This document shows positions 13,888-25,551 of a DNA stretch of 64,000 bases, piece after piece. Origin of the DNA: Volvariella volvacea V23 (lineage: Eukaryota; Basidiomycota; Agaricomycetes; Agaricales; Pluteaceae). Below the pieces are notes generated by a model. It worked only from the letters and a program-made list of their open reading frames with translations, was not told the origin of the DNA and ran no database searches. The first letter of the stretch is position 1; each line of letters starts with the position of its first letter. Position numbers and translations under genes: made by a program. The stretch lies in NCBI GenBank assembly GCA_000349905.1, contig KB722741.1, positions 1,080,100 to 1,144,099 of the forward strand, read 5' to 3'.

Positions 13888-15996
13888 TCGTCTGGGCCCA
13901 ACCGGTGTTGTAGCATCGTCCAAGTCATTGCCCGACATGTGCCCGCACCACCCCGTGCTTCACCAATACAAAAGCAGAGCTCACATCTGCCGGCCATCTA
14001 ATCTGCTCAGGCTATCTATCACATTGGTCCCAGAGGCGAGGGCCCAGGCCGACGGCCATCATGTAATGCGCCAAGCCATCATGCGTCGTACTGGCTATTG
14101 TACATGTATCTGTCTCGATGCGACAACCGATCTGTCAGTTGTCACTCGCGCAAAAAAAGTGAAAAAAATGCAATGTCCAGACCTCGTCCTATTGCAGTAA
14201 ACGGGTACAGCGTACGCTGTTCGGTATTACCCTTTAGGTAGGCCCACATACAACGGGAAAATCACGTTCATCTTACCGTCGCCTATGATATGCCCGCTTA
14301 CCTCGTGCGCATCACTAACACACCAACGCCAACACACTGCCGGCCAATGTGGAAGTGTCGAACTGTCGAAGCTGCAAGAAGCGGGTCCCTGTGCCCTGGC
14401 CATATGGTGCACTGCGGGCACTTGGAGTGCCTGTGTGGAAATGCACAGGGTCGTATGTATGTAAGCCTGTTCTTGGGCGTCACGATGACTCCTATGTATG
14501 TATATGTCAGAGGATGCTGGTGGCACATGTTTTGCTGGTCATTGGCAGCGTATTGGCGGCGAGTCGGCAGAGATAGAGTAAGGGGCTCCGTCAGGAGTCC
14601 GAGTGTGATGGCGCGGATCATCAGCTATAATATCGGTCAGGGAATGGATGCAGCAGACGTGACTCGATGTGCTTGGTGTGGCAAGCGTCAGCTCCTGAGT
14701 GAAGGGGCAGGAGCTGGGAGAGATTACTAAGTTGGTTCGAGCTTATATAGTAAGCCTACATACCACGACAGTAGTAATCTGTCAACGAAGAAAATGTAAG
14801 CACCCTGGAGAATCACGAGCTTCGAGCCGTACGTATTCGTATACGGTCATGCAACGCTCCATGTGCTCCCAACCTGCGCATGTACGCTCTCACGGACATA
14901 TTCGGAAGTCCCAGCGTGCATTTACTTACCCTATCGCGAATTTCATACGCATGCGCAGTTGTACATGCACAACACATCAACGCCACATATACACACCTGA
15001 AGACTCTAGGCATTCAATTATCGAGTTTGATGTTGAGAGTCCTCTATATGTCGATCTCAGCTCGGTATGCCAGCCCTGCTGGTGGCGTATGATAAGACAC
15101 AGGGGTCCCCTTGTCAATGAGCCACTTCGGACGCATATACCACATACTTTACTGGGACGAGAGAGGTACACAAGTAATGCGAATTTGAAAGCGGGAGCCG
15201 ATCCGACGGGACTTGCGGGATTGCCTCAAATGTTACCTGGGTGCCTGATGTGCCTCGTGGTGGCTGCAAGTCTACGACTATTGTTAGAACTACCGCCCGA
15301 AGAGAAAATCTTACGGCTCGCCACATGGAAAGTCGTAGCTACCTACACCAAAACCGAGAATTTTTCAGCGAACGAGGTACGTACAACCAACGTAGATCTT
15401 TCGTAACTCACTACACGTACGTGCTGCTGTCTACGGCAGTCAAAAGTGTCTTGTGCATCTCTTTTCGGAACTCGTGTGAGCAGCTCACATGGGCATCATG
15501 TGGTCTGCAATGCACAGTCAATTCCCGTTATACCAATCATGTAAGGGTCTCAACACCGCGTCAATCCTGACGTTATCGGAACTCAATTGGATGTAAAAGA
15601 CGCTTAGGGATACATGATCACCCAGTAAGGTCCAGGAAGCCACGATGGGAGTGCTAACCATCGGCACCACGAGGTGCAGTATTGTTTAATAGTTGCCTAT
15701 CTTGGGTTCTTGTTCAGCTCTGTTGGGAGGTGTTGGAGCATGTGGGGTTGCCTGGGGCGAACAAGAATTTAAACTTTGTGCTGCGATGGTCATTTTGAGG
15801 TATGAATTTACTGTAAGAGGTTAGGAGGCATGAGAAGCAATCGTATGGCGACTCGTGCTATAAAGTACGGTGGAGCTCGAGTTTGGCTGATGCAGAAACT
15901 CATCCCTTCTCGTCGGTCTCCCGTCCAGCCCCCCATACCCTCCACTTCTCTGAGAGTTGTCCTCCTAGGTGTCACTCCCATATCGTATACAACAGG
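13888..15996. other. Intergenic, no gene supported
   Basis: Several frames are open by chance, the longest at 14699-15406 (+), but none shows a domain, a membrane pattern or consistent splice phases. The stretch is rich in short TGTATG/CATACA runs. Confidence 0.45.
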
Positions 15997-16867
15997 ATGA
16001 CTCAGGTGATGAACCCCCTCAGAACAGCTTGTCTTGTAGCTTTGGTGTGGAGTTGGTGTTGGGCTGTGATTGCTGCATGCGTAGGTACGTTGATTCGGAC
16101 CATAAACCGAAGGAGTCATCACTTTGACGTATTGGCCTAGTTGTATGAACGCTAACCGTCGATGTCGTTGCAGGACTGAACGCCCTCATTAAATCAAACC
16201 AAGACAAGACTCACATCAAGTCTGTGGTTCCGTCACCTGGTGTGGCAACTATCAATACCGATGGTGAGCTTCCATACCTCCCACATATGCCGAGAAAATT
16301 TACTTACATCCCCTGAAGACGTGCTACACTCCGGCATCGTGCTAACAGCGGTCAATGCTTTCATCGGCGTCCTCCTGTTCCTTTTTGCATCCCTCTCCCT
16401 CCTCCCCCGGACCCAGTCCCTCATCAACAAGACCCTACATTACCAATCATATATCCTTTTCTTCTGCTCTGCTTGGGTCTTCGCAACCCTGATAGCATTC
16501 ACACACTTCTTCCAAACGGGTAGTGCACAAGTGAGGATCTTTATTGGGAGAACAGAGTTGTCCCAAGAGGTAATACAAGGAATGGCCGCTCGACTCGGGA
16601 TTACGAACGTTTACCGACACATTGACTATCGTGAGTACCACCCCTTTTGTTGAGGCTAGATTCAGATAGCTGACGTCGCCTCGTTGCTTTTATCGCCTTA
16701 TAGTGAGGCTCGTCGCCGTGCTCCCATGGCTTAGTCTGCTGTTCACAGTCATAACAGCAGTCATCCTATTAACGGCTTCGAAGAAGGTTGAATACCGCGC
16801 TTCGAATACTGCTCCAAGGGATCCAAAGGATGATTTACGATCAGAAACCGAGAAACTGGAGGCTTGA
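15997..16867 (+). CDS. Small four-helix membrane protein of unknown function
   Basis: I do not recognise a named family. Four exons join with consistent phases: MTQVMNPLRTACLVALVWSW (from the ATG at 15997; a second ATG lies at 16009), then LNALIKSNQDKTHIKSVVPS, then VLHSGIVLTAVNAFIGVLLF, and a final exon starting LRLVAVLPWLSLLFTVITAV. Introns are near 16083-16173, 16261-16318 and 16632-16703. Hydrophobic segments suggest four transmembrane helices with a hydrophilic loop after the first and a charged C-tail (DPKDDLRSETEKLEA). The pattern is common in basidiomycete tetraspan proteins of unknown role. An upstream in-frame start at 15883 would put a hydrophilic leader before the first helix, so I prefer 15997. 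Confidence 0.65.
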
Positions 16868-19800
16868 TCCACTGTCGTATTCTTCCCTCGACGCTTGTGT
16901 TGGTTTAGTTCCTGAACAAGATTCAGTTAAGATTCAGTAGTTAGCGATGTACAAGTTTTGACAGAACGAGCTTGTCTGTTTTCAGTAATGCAACACCGGT
17001 TAACTTCAGCAGCGTTAATACCTCAACTGAGTCTGAGAAAGGCGTTGATTGGCGAAAGTACGCGGGTTCCGTATTTTAAATCATTACAAATAGCACTCCA
17101 TGCAATGTAACCCGTCGCCATTGGATCGTCTACAGCAATGGTAGCAGCATGAAATGTAGTTGCTACTCACATTGGTGCCCAGAGTAGCAGCGAACGACGT
17201 CTGGACATTGCTGTGGGGATTCAATTAGAGTAGAAGTGGACTAGGAGTGGTTGATGTCACAAACCTTTTGATGAACTTTTTTCTTCACCCCGGTAGACGA
17301 CGGACTCAGACTCATATGCTAGAAACAGAGCTATGTTGCCTAGCAACTACTAGATAGAGGACATTCAGATTGTATTATATCTACGAGCGAGCTTTATGCA
17401 TCGGATTGAACGAAAAGGAAAGGAAGAACCTGCTTCCTGTTTGACCTTTTGGACTACAGCAATTTCGTTAGCTATTATAGTAAGACGAGTTGGATTTTTA
17501 GCTCCAACCCCAACTCTGGCACAAATAGCATCGGGTATTGCGATGGCGTAACTAATAGAAGATATTGTGAGTGAGAACAGTTTGCTCAGCCGTAGAGAGA
17601 CGAATGGGATGTTATTTAGGGATGAGGACACGACGAGTGAAACTGGGCGTATGCACGAGTACTCGGGGTTTTTCATCCGCCTTCAAGTTTTTTTTTTTTT
17701 GGGATCTATTCGGCTAGCCAGGCCAGGGATGTGGCAAAAGCACGGTCCCCGCCAAGTACCTAGGTACATGACTCGGATACATCTCACCTAACTAAAGGCA
17801 GTCCGTAAAGCTAAATAAATAGTAGTCCATGTCCGACGCCTAACTAAAGGTAGCAAACATGTCTATAAGGGAGAGCGGTCCGCCTTCAAGTTGATTCTGA
17901 GAGCAACAATCCCGTCTTCTGTACATTGGTCCTGAGAAATGGAACCAATGAATTTTGTGATGCATGCGCAAAGTAGCCACGCACTCAAATTGGGCGTGAT
18001 AAGTGCCTGTAATTATGAGATAGAGAAGATAGGAGGAGTGTCGGAGGGGAGCGCATATTTACAAGCGAGAACAGAGGACGTGACACTGTGACTATTACAT
18101 TTGCGATGTCGGCTATTCCCGTGTCTTGGTGGAAGTACTTCTGTACCGCACTACTATTTGGAGTTGCTCACCTCAATGAAAACAGGGCTTTGACTGCACT
18201 AGATAAGGAGGGTGGGAATACAGCGACTTCAAGATGAAATTTGCGACCTAAGCCGTAGGACTCAAGTTTGGATACGGATGTTTGCGTCTAGGTCTGTCAC
18301 TTTGAGCATTCATCGGTTTAGTAATTCAAATTCAGTTTAGGGCGGCCAAATGACACTTTATTTCCAGGCGTGCGTTGCATAAAAGTCAAGTTGCCTCCTA
18401 GTGTCAGCCGTACTCGTTTCAAATGCAGTATTTGTGCATTATTATCGCATACCAACTAAATCCCGAGCCCAAGAAGCGCAGCATTCATCACCTAAGCCTG
18501 ATACGTTCAATCAGATTTCCTGGGCGCTTCATGAGTTAAATTAGTGTACTACTCCTGGTATATCGAGTCGTTTCTTTTTTCGCTGTAGAATCCATGAACG
18601 ATTCGACTCATCTATCAAGCACTCATCTCACTCCTAAAAGGTATATGCTACAGGTATTCAAAAGTTCAAAGCGTAGCACTCACCCTTACCTCGTAAATTA
18701 AGAGTCTTCACTATGATGACGCCAGCCAAGAATATTCTCAACCACCACGATTTTCTGTTAAGATTAAAAGTTACATATTGCTATGCGCAAAAGTAATGTG
18801 TAGGAGCCACTTTTTGGCTAATGTGACCGAAGAATAGCCGGCGATACGGTGAATCCTTTCGGCCGCCTTGATATGGTGGCACTCCTCGTGTAGCCTCGAG
18901 TCTTGATAGTTCCTTCACTTCTCTCGGTGAAACAAGAGCTCGAGGTATACGGAAATGAGATAACACAGCGCAATGGAATAGAGTGCTACAACTACGTTAA
19001 TCCTTCGATTTTTCCCTCGCAGAGTGCTCGATGCATTATATAGAATAGACTTGGCCAGCACTTCTAGCACGTGGCCATATCAACCAGGTCGTTCACATTG
19101 AAGGCCCTTCTTTTACGGTACGTCTAATTTTTGAGTTTCAAAAGTGTCCCGCTCATCCGCAACAATTATGTTAAACCTCTCTTGTAATTCCCTTTATGCG
19201 GAAGAATAGATGACACGACAGAACGTAAGATGACCCCCCTGGTTGCCATTTCGATGATGACCTCGAGCGCAGATCTTGATCCCGAGATCACAGCACCTAG
19301 GCTACTCCGTGAGGTTTGCATAGTTCTTTCTCTATCGCCCTTGAATAGGGCTTTCACACCAGTTCCTCGATCTCAACAACACTGTTGCAGGCTGAATACC
19401 GGGCTGGCTTCACTCCCGACGGCAAGTACTAGAGACCTCCGTCACAATCATTGATGTGGCTGACAGATGTGCTGATGGCAACCCAGTCTCATGCCCCATC
19501 ACCCTGCCATCACGATAGATGAAAGCCTCTGCTTCTATATCGCATCCTGGGGAGTGGATTGCAGCTGGACGAAAGCTCGATATTTAGATTAAACCTGAAA
19601 TTTTGTAGCAATTACCACGCTTCACCGGGTGGCTACAAGTTGAGTGAATATTTATCAAGCGTGTGCGATAAACCCTTTTTTGTCCATAAAAAAACTCTGA
19701 CTGGAACAACATTATGTGCCATACACAGTTAGCGAATCAGCCGGTCGTAACTTCCCTAAGGCTAGAACACACCAAGGCACCGAAGATGTCGTAGAAGCCT

Positions 19801-21273
19801 TGGTACCGCTTTTGAGCAGCAGCCTGGGCCATGTACATAATCTGTCGATGAAGAGACAGCAATTTCGAGAGTTAATCAAGGTAGGAACACCTAATCCAAT
19901 CCAGCGCGTCAAAGGTTCTCATAGCAACTGCATATTTCCCAAAAATAATATTGGTAACTGTACTACTGTGGGTTACTGCGTAATTTAGTGAATGTGGTTT
20001 ACTGTTGTAGAACCACCTGTGTGCTAGCCCAACAACGCGGAGGTCGTGGGTAATACCACCCCAGGAATGTTCTTCATAACACGTGAATTTACCCACTGAG
20101 TCTTGCATCATACTATCCAGGAAAATTTCCGTACACAGGATAATCAGGAAACTTGAACGAGGACCGGGAGCCTTTAGGATAAAAATGCAATGGCACGTGT
20201 TAAAACAGGGAGAGAAATTGAAGGGAAGGGAATATCAGACCTCAGGCATCGGGCGTGGTATCGGTGGCACACAATAACGTCACGGTATTAGAACCTAATC
20301 AATAGATACCCGGTGGCACACGGACACCAAAAGCAAGAGGAGTCCCTCATTCATAGATGATGAGTGTACGATTGAGGGCCTTGTGATGGCCAGTAATTGG
20401 CGCATTTTCGATTGCCTCCTAATGAGTTGTTGAGAAAACAGTTGAAAGGAAGTTCAAAGCACGAGGCTGGCATAGCACTATCCAAAGAAAGGCCAGATAA
20501 AAGGTATCATCTCCATGTCAGTGAGCGCTCCATCTCCCAAGCGCTTATTCCCTCATTATCTCGCTCGAGTTTGATTAAGTTCCATCACATCAGCGACACC
20601 GTTCGCGGCTTACAACTGCCTTCCTAAAGCTAATGAAGGAACTCCCCTTAGAGTGGCCACAGTTTAAGCCCATCGCTGTTAGAAAATTGGTACGTCGCTG
20701 ATCCCATTCCCAACGCGCAGATCTCAGCATTCAATTTATCTGAATGGTGGGATCCCTTATGGATGAAGGGACCGAAACTAAGATGTTCAAGTTTCTTTGG
20801 ATTTTGACATATGCATTACTTTCACTTCCTCACTGCATTCTGCATGTGCCGGCATCCCGGGCTTAGTGCCTCGCTGTTAAATGTACTTACCCCTCGTCGT
20901 GTGAGATACAATTTGGCGATTCTCTGGTATGTGAATGGACAATTCAAACAATTTCCTTTCAGGAAATAGTTTATCATGTTATGTACCATAGGTGTCGGAC
21001 CTTTCGCTTCCGTCCGAGGAACTATACAGCCACGGAGCCTGCAATTAATCCTTTTTGATGCACGGAGATACCTGAGCAGAACCAGCACATGAGCTGAGGG
21101 CGTAAGGAGTAATTAAGTTGGACGGTAAGTTATAAGTCAGCCTCCGATGGACGGACTTGTACTTCACCACTCTCACCTGCTTCCAACAAGGTGAATTTCT
21201 CGCGCCCTATACTGCAGCCGCCACACTTTCTTGTGCATAAACTAGCCTCATCACAACTTTTGATAACGCCGAC
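16868..21273. other. Gene-poor stretch
   Basis: Over 4 kb with no supportable gene. A minus-strand frame at 17365-17676 has hydrophobic runs but no recognisable family. A 13-bp phrase CCGCCTTCAAGTT occurs at about 17677 and again at 17880, and ACTAAAGG(C/T)AG is repeated nearby. A run of 12 T lies near 17690. The base composition and frequent stops suggest decayed or intergenic DNA. Confidence 0.4.
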
Positions 21274-21668
21274 ATGCCTATCAAGTCCAACAGTGGCAAA
21301 AACAGGACAGGCTCGTCCAACACCAGCTTCTTCCATGGCGCACATAATTTTTATGTACATACCTCAAATATCAGCAGTGCGGAAGGAGATCTACAGGTTT
21401 ACAACGGCTGCACTATCACTCGTAACGTCAGCTCATACAACACAACGAACAACAACTTCTTTTTCCAATCCATGTCCTCCACTCGGGAAGCTGGCAATCG
21501 TACAAGCAATATGAATGCGGATTACACAGAGCTCGTGCCGCATCGTGAGTCTCACAATTCTTCTGTTATTCCAGAGTCGTTGTTGTACTGCACCACTCTC
21601 AATTTATCTCTCGTTCAGCTATGGCTGACATCCGTTCTACAGTTCCTAACGATGGTTCAAGCCAGTGA
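21274..21668 (+). CDS. Small basidiomycete-type protein with FFxGAxxF motif
   Basis: A 106-residue protein predicted from two exons. It starts at the ATG at 21274; exon 1 ends at 21544 and exon 2 begins at 21619, giving a 74-bp intron and a TGA at 21666-21668. The N-terminal third carries TSFFHGAHNFYVHTSNIS, then GDLQVYNGCTITRNVSSYN and an Asn-rich stretch. From memory, this FFxGAxxF layout followed by a GD-Q block and an Asn/Ser-rich tail is common in agaricomycete proteins, either alone or at the N-terminus of NLR-like (STAND) proteins; its function is unknown. No NACHT or repeat domain follows here, so it is either stand-alone or a truncated N-terminus. Coding status is supported by splice phases and motif, not by expression. 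Confidence 0.5.
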
Positions 21669-22819
21669 GAGGGTCGGTGATACCTAGTGGAGTCCATTTT
21701 GGCCTAGCTCGCGATATGAGAGATTGAATTGTCTCTTTCTTGCCTATCATGTGCTCCTCCTTCTCTTACATGCTATGTTCCTAGCTTCTGTGCGCTTAGG
21801 ATTATATAAAATTGGTTGCAAACCTTCAACTAAGCATTTTATTTCTCGTCAATCTTACTCTTGCATGCGACCAAATGCTTTGGTGAAAGGGCAGTAGTGG
21901 CAGGCAACACTAGTGTTGGACATTTTACCAAGTACGCAGCACGGGTTCAGAGACGTACTGGTCTCCATCTTCCCCACTGTCCGAGGTGCTCATTCCTTCT
22001 TAGGAATGGGCTATGCAGGTTACAGCTTGCCGTCTGCAACATAAACGGGTCATGCTGCGTTCCCTTCTATTCTACCCTGTCACCCATGCATACTCAGAGT
22101 CCAGACCCACACCTGAAATAATAGCTCACCGCTGCTAGGACATCCTCATGACCTGAAATGTGTCAAACACGTACTACACCGGGTTTCCGTGTCGATGAGC
22201 CGTATTCGATCCGATACACGAGGGAGCAACTCGGGGCCCAGGGGTGCATCTGAGGGTGTAGATTCATCCTGTTGAGTTTCTGGATTTCGCACATCGTAAA
22301 GCTTGATGCTGGTTACAATGTTTGTGAGGCAGTTTGTGCTGAGTTGATTAAAATTGATAATATAGTGTGCATACCGGCATACGTAAAGCGACAAATGACC
22401 TACCTGCCCGCCATCCTATACGGAAACCAAGTTCGAAATCGCAAAATTCTTGCTTGTTTTCGCTACCTTATTTGTCGACTCCGACTGCATTTAGAAGCTA
22501 CATCAGGACTGAAAAGGAAGAGAGGAAGGCGTAGCCCGCAGGGGCGTTTTTCTTGGGCAAGGGTATTGGGTCATTTGTTTGTTTCAGGTTTTGACTGCAT
22601 CACGGGAATTTCGTCGGCAGGTTTTCAAGTTGGCAATGATGACATGATGTCCTATATTTTTCCCTTGAAGGTTCAAATCAATGCCTTCGCCACTGAATAG
22701 GGTGTCGGAAGTCAAATAATCCTTTGATACTACCAAAAGGGAGGACTCAGTACTAGAGCGTCATACGGAGATTGAACAAGTACCAAGTTATAAATTATCT
22801 ACGGTGCGAGGTGCACCAC
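21669..22819. other. Intergenic, no gene supported
   Basis: Several 60-140 residue frames exist without recognisable features. It leads into the transposase relic. Confidence 0.4.
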
Positions 22820-23590
22820 ATATTTTATGCAACTTTATAACCACTACTGAATGACATGGTATTATTTACTCCTCTTGCAAGAATGCTTGTTTTTAATCNN
22901 NNNNNNNNNNNNNNNNNNNNNNNNNNNNNNNNNNNNNNNNNNNNNNNNNNNNNNNNNNNNNNNNNNNNNNNNNNNNNNNNNNNNNNNNNNNNNNNNNNGA
23001 TCACTCCCTGAGCGAGGGATTTTTGAGCCTTGAAATTTGGTTGAAGGTTGAGGATTCGTTTGGTGCAGCAGTCAGTAGTCTCTGCTCCATGAGAACTCCC
23101 TTCATTCCTTTCAGCTGGCCTGGATGGTTGGGGTGATTGTTTGGAAAGGTCATCTGCTGAGCAATCAGTGTTCCACCACGCATATACCATCCATCTCGAA
23201 GTCGAGCTTGCTTTGCATATTCATGCGAGATGCCAGCAAGGCGTCTTCCGCATATGCCGAGTGGCCTTGGAAGTTGTCCACCATAACGAGAGCCTGGTAC
23301 GCTGATCCATGGGCTTTCTCGAACGCGGGAATAAACCGTTCGTTCAACTGTCGCAATAAGTCAGTATTGTGATCACATAACTTCGTTATCATACTTGTTT
23401 CACAAAAAGTTCACCATTCCAATATCCGTCATAGTTCTTTCCATATTCAAGGGTAGTAGATATTCAGGAACAGGATCTCGGCCATCTCGGCTGAGCAGGT
23501 CAACATCCTTCAGCCAGATTTCCCGCTGCACAAAACATGTGGTGACTAAGCGCCTCGCACCATACAAGGGAGCGCAGCACATCTAAATCA
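22820..23590 (-). mobile_element. Broken DDE (IS630/Tc1-like) transposase relic
   Basis: Minus-strand fragments match, by recognised wording, a DDE-superfamily transposase frequent in basidiomycete genomes. From 5' to 3' they are: VQREIWLKDVDLLSRDGRDP (about 23400-23580); NERFIPAFEKAHGSAYQALV with the catalytic-type VDN followed by GHSAYAEDALLASRMN (23165-23392); NNHPNHPGQLKGMKGVLMEQ (23001-23183); and KRILNLQPNFKAQKSLAQG (about 23000-23060). These sit in different frames, so at least two frameshifts are present. The expected later block with the final acidic residue falls in or beyond the 100-N gap and is not visible. Inverted repeats could not be identified. It is almost certainly non-functional. 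Confidence 0.65.
22899..22998. other. Assembly gap (100 N)
   Basis: Exactly 100 N, the conventional size for a gap of unknown length. It interrupts the transposase relic, suggesting that a repeated element broke the assembly. Confidence 0.98.
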
Positions 23591-25551
23591 GGGCATAATA
23601 TGTAGAGAGATTGACTATCTCACTATGGGTTCTGGGAGAAAACACAACACATTGTAAAATTTTGAGTTCGTGGCCTTCATGCTTGGGCGTTAAGAGGCTT
23701 TTCGAATGTATTAGGAGCCTCCCAAATACGCGGGTTCGACTAGTCGATAACCCCTTTAGGGATATATCTATGCCCGGAATAACCTAGTCGCTATATAATA
23801 AATAGATCCGTGAATCGGTGTTCCCTGAGTCCCAATGAACTCGGTTCAAATTTCTCTGAAGTTGCACTTGATTACGCCACAGAGAGTACTATGTCTGCAC
23901 TACGTGAAGTTGCCTCAGGTACGCAATGCAGATGAAAGGCTCTGAGAAGTTGATGTGTCAATGTCGGGTGGGTAAGCGCATTGTGAGCAGTGTTACAGAG
24001 TGATAATGGAACGTAATACTCCACTTGTCGAATGGGGTTGGGATCAGTATCAGTATCTGCCTGTCGGCTCCCGGAATGTAAAAAGTGGGTGCATGGTGTT
24101 CGCTTGTCTTCCATTGTTGGACTTCCCGGTCTCTATTCAGCCTCGGAAGGAAGAAGAGTTCAACAAGTTCATCGCCCACATAATAGATTTCTAGAAATAG
24201 GGTATGTGTCTGCTGAATTCAGCAGGGGCATAGAGACAAGGGTATAACTAGAGCAACTAACGTACAGTGCACCATCCACCCTTTCAGCCTGATATATGCA
24301 CTGAAACTCGACACAAGAAAGAGGATAGCCCGATTTGATTACTTGATCCCCAGCTCCATTAGTATGCCTCAAAATCCTCGTTTTATGTCACGTCTTCAAA
24401 CTCTTGTGGTGTCATATGGTCTGCATTATCCTTTATGAACTGTACAGCCCGTGCCTAGCCAATGGCTTGTGAATGCGTTGGATGTGCATGGGGATTTCAG
24501 AAGACGTACTTCATCAATTCTAAGCCATCTATCTTCTGCGCTTGCATTGCCACCTATCCAGTCACCGCATTAGGCTCTAGGTGAATCGCTTTGCAGGCTC
24601 TTGAAACCTGAAGTTCAAGGCGTATTGTGCGCATCGGCGGATATCCACAAATACGCGAGTAAAGTCGACGCTCGGAATGGCAAGCGAGTTTGCTTCCCTC
24701 TTTCTAGTCTCATGATATTTTGTGTCGGGATTTCGTTTGGTACCAGCCGACTTGCATGAACCCGTTATATGGATGGTTGAAGGGCTGCTTTGCGAGCTAG
24801 AGGAAGACCAGCGTTTGTGTTCAAATTGAATGGCTGATGTGATGGCAACACGTTGGAAGGTACGCATAGGCAACTCGTACTATATGCGCATACAAAGGCC
24901 TAAATCGAGCTCTGGATACACAGATCCCAACGTATCATGCAGGTGCTTTGACGCAATTACACACCGTGTTATTGCTCACTGTGCTTGCCTAGGCATCTGG
25001 GGGTTGCCAGACTAGAATCCATCTTTCCCTACCTGCAGGATTGCATCAATTCAAGTTTCGACAGGTGTCAAGACCTTGAGCCCAAATTGAAAGCCAGGGT
25101 GAAATATTCGTAAGTGCCCCGTTTTCAGTAGAACCAGCGATTGACATCCCCGGCTTAGCGCTGTTCTACCAATATGGTGGAGTATTCATAGATATCGACC
25201 TAAAAGTGGTCAAATTCGCGTTTGAAAAAGCCCTTCAAGACATTGAGCAGTCCGAATCCTATGCCCGAAGCGATCCCTTTAGCAAAATGCTCAAACTCGC
25301 CTTCATAATACGCGCCAATCTTGCTCTGACCTGAGTCTCTGGTAGTTCCTTTTACACGGCGAGGATTTGCGCACGCATTCTGAGTTCCGTTTGTGCGTCT
25401 TCTATGGCAAGTACACTTGGAGCGTGTGCCGGCGATTGAGCGATTGTGTTTGGCAACGACGTGAGAGACAAACAAAAAATCAGCCAGCCAACCGCAAAGG
25501 ACCGTCAACGCGCCACCTTGTGCCAACACCCATCCCCTCTACTTCTCCCTC
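23591..25551. other. Intergenic, possible unrecognised minus-strand exons
   Basis: No gene is firmly supported. A minus-strand phrase near 25200-25330 (GKGIASGIGFGLLNVLKGFF-like) reads like protein and could be an exon of a gene divergent from NUP53, but I could not join it to others. A perfect 16-bp palindrome centred on GAATTC lies at 24210-24225. Confidence 0.35.

Noticed and set aside
14699..15406. 235-residue plus-strand open frame
   Set aside because: No domain, membrane pattern or coding-like composition; probably chance.
23730..23765. GGGTTCGACTAG resembling a tRNA 3' part
   Set aside because: No cloverleaf could be formed with upstream sequence.
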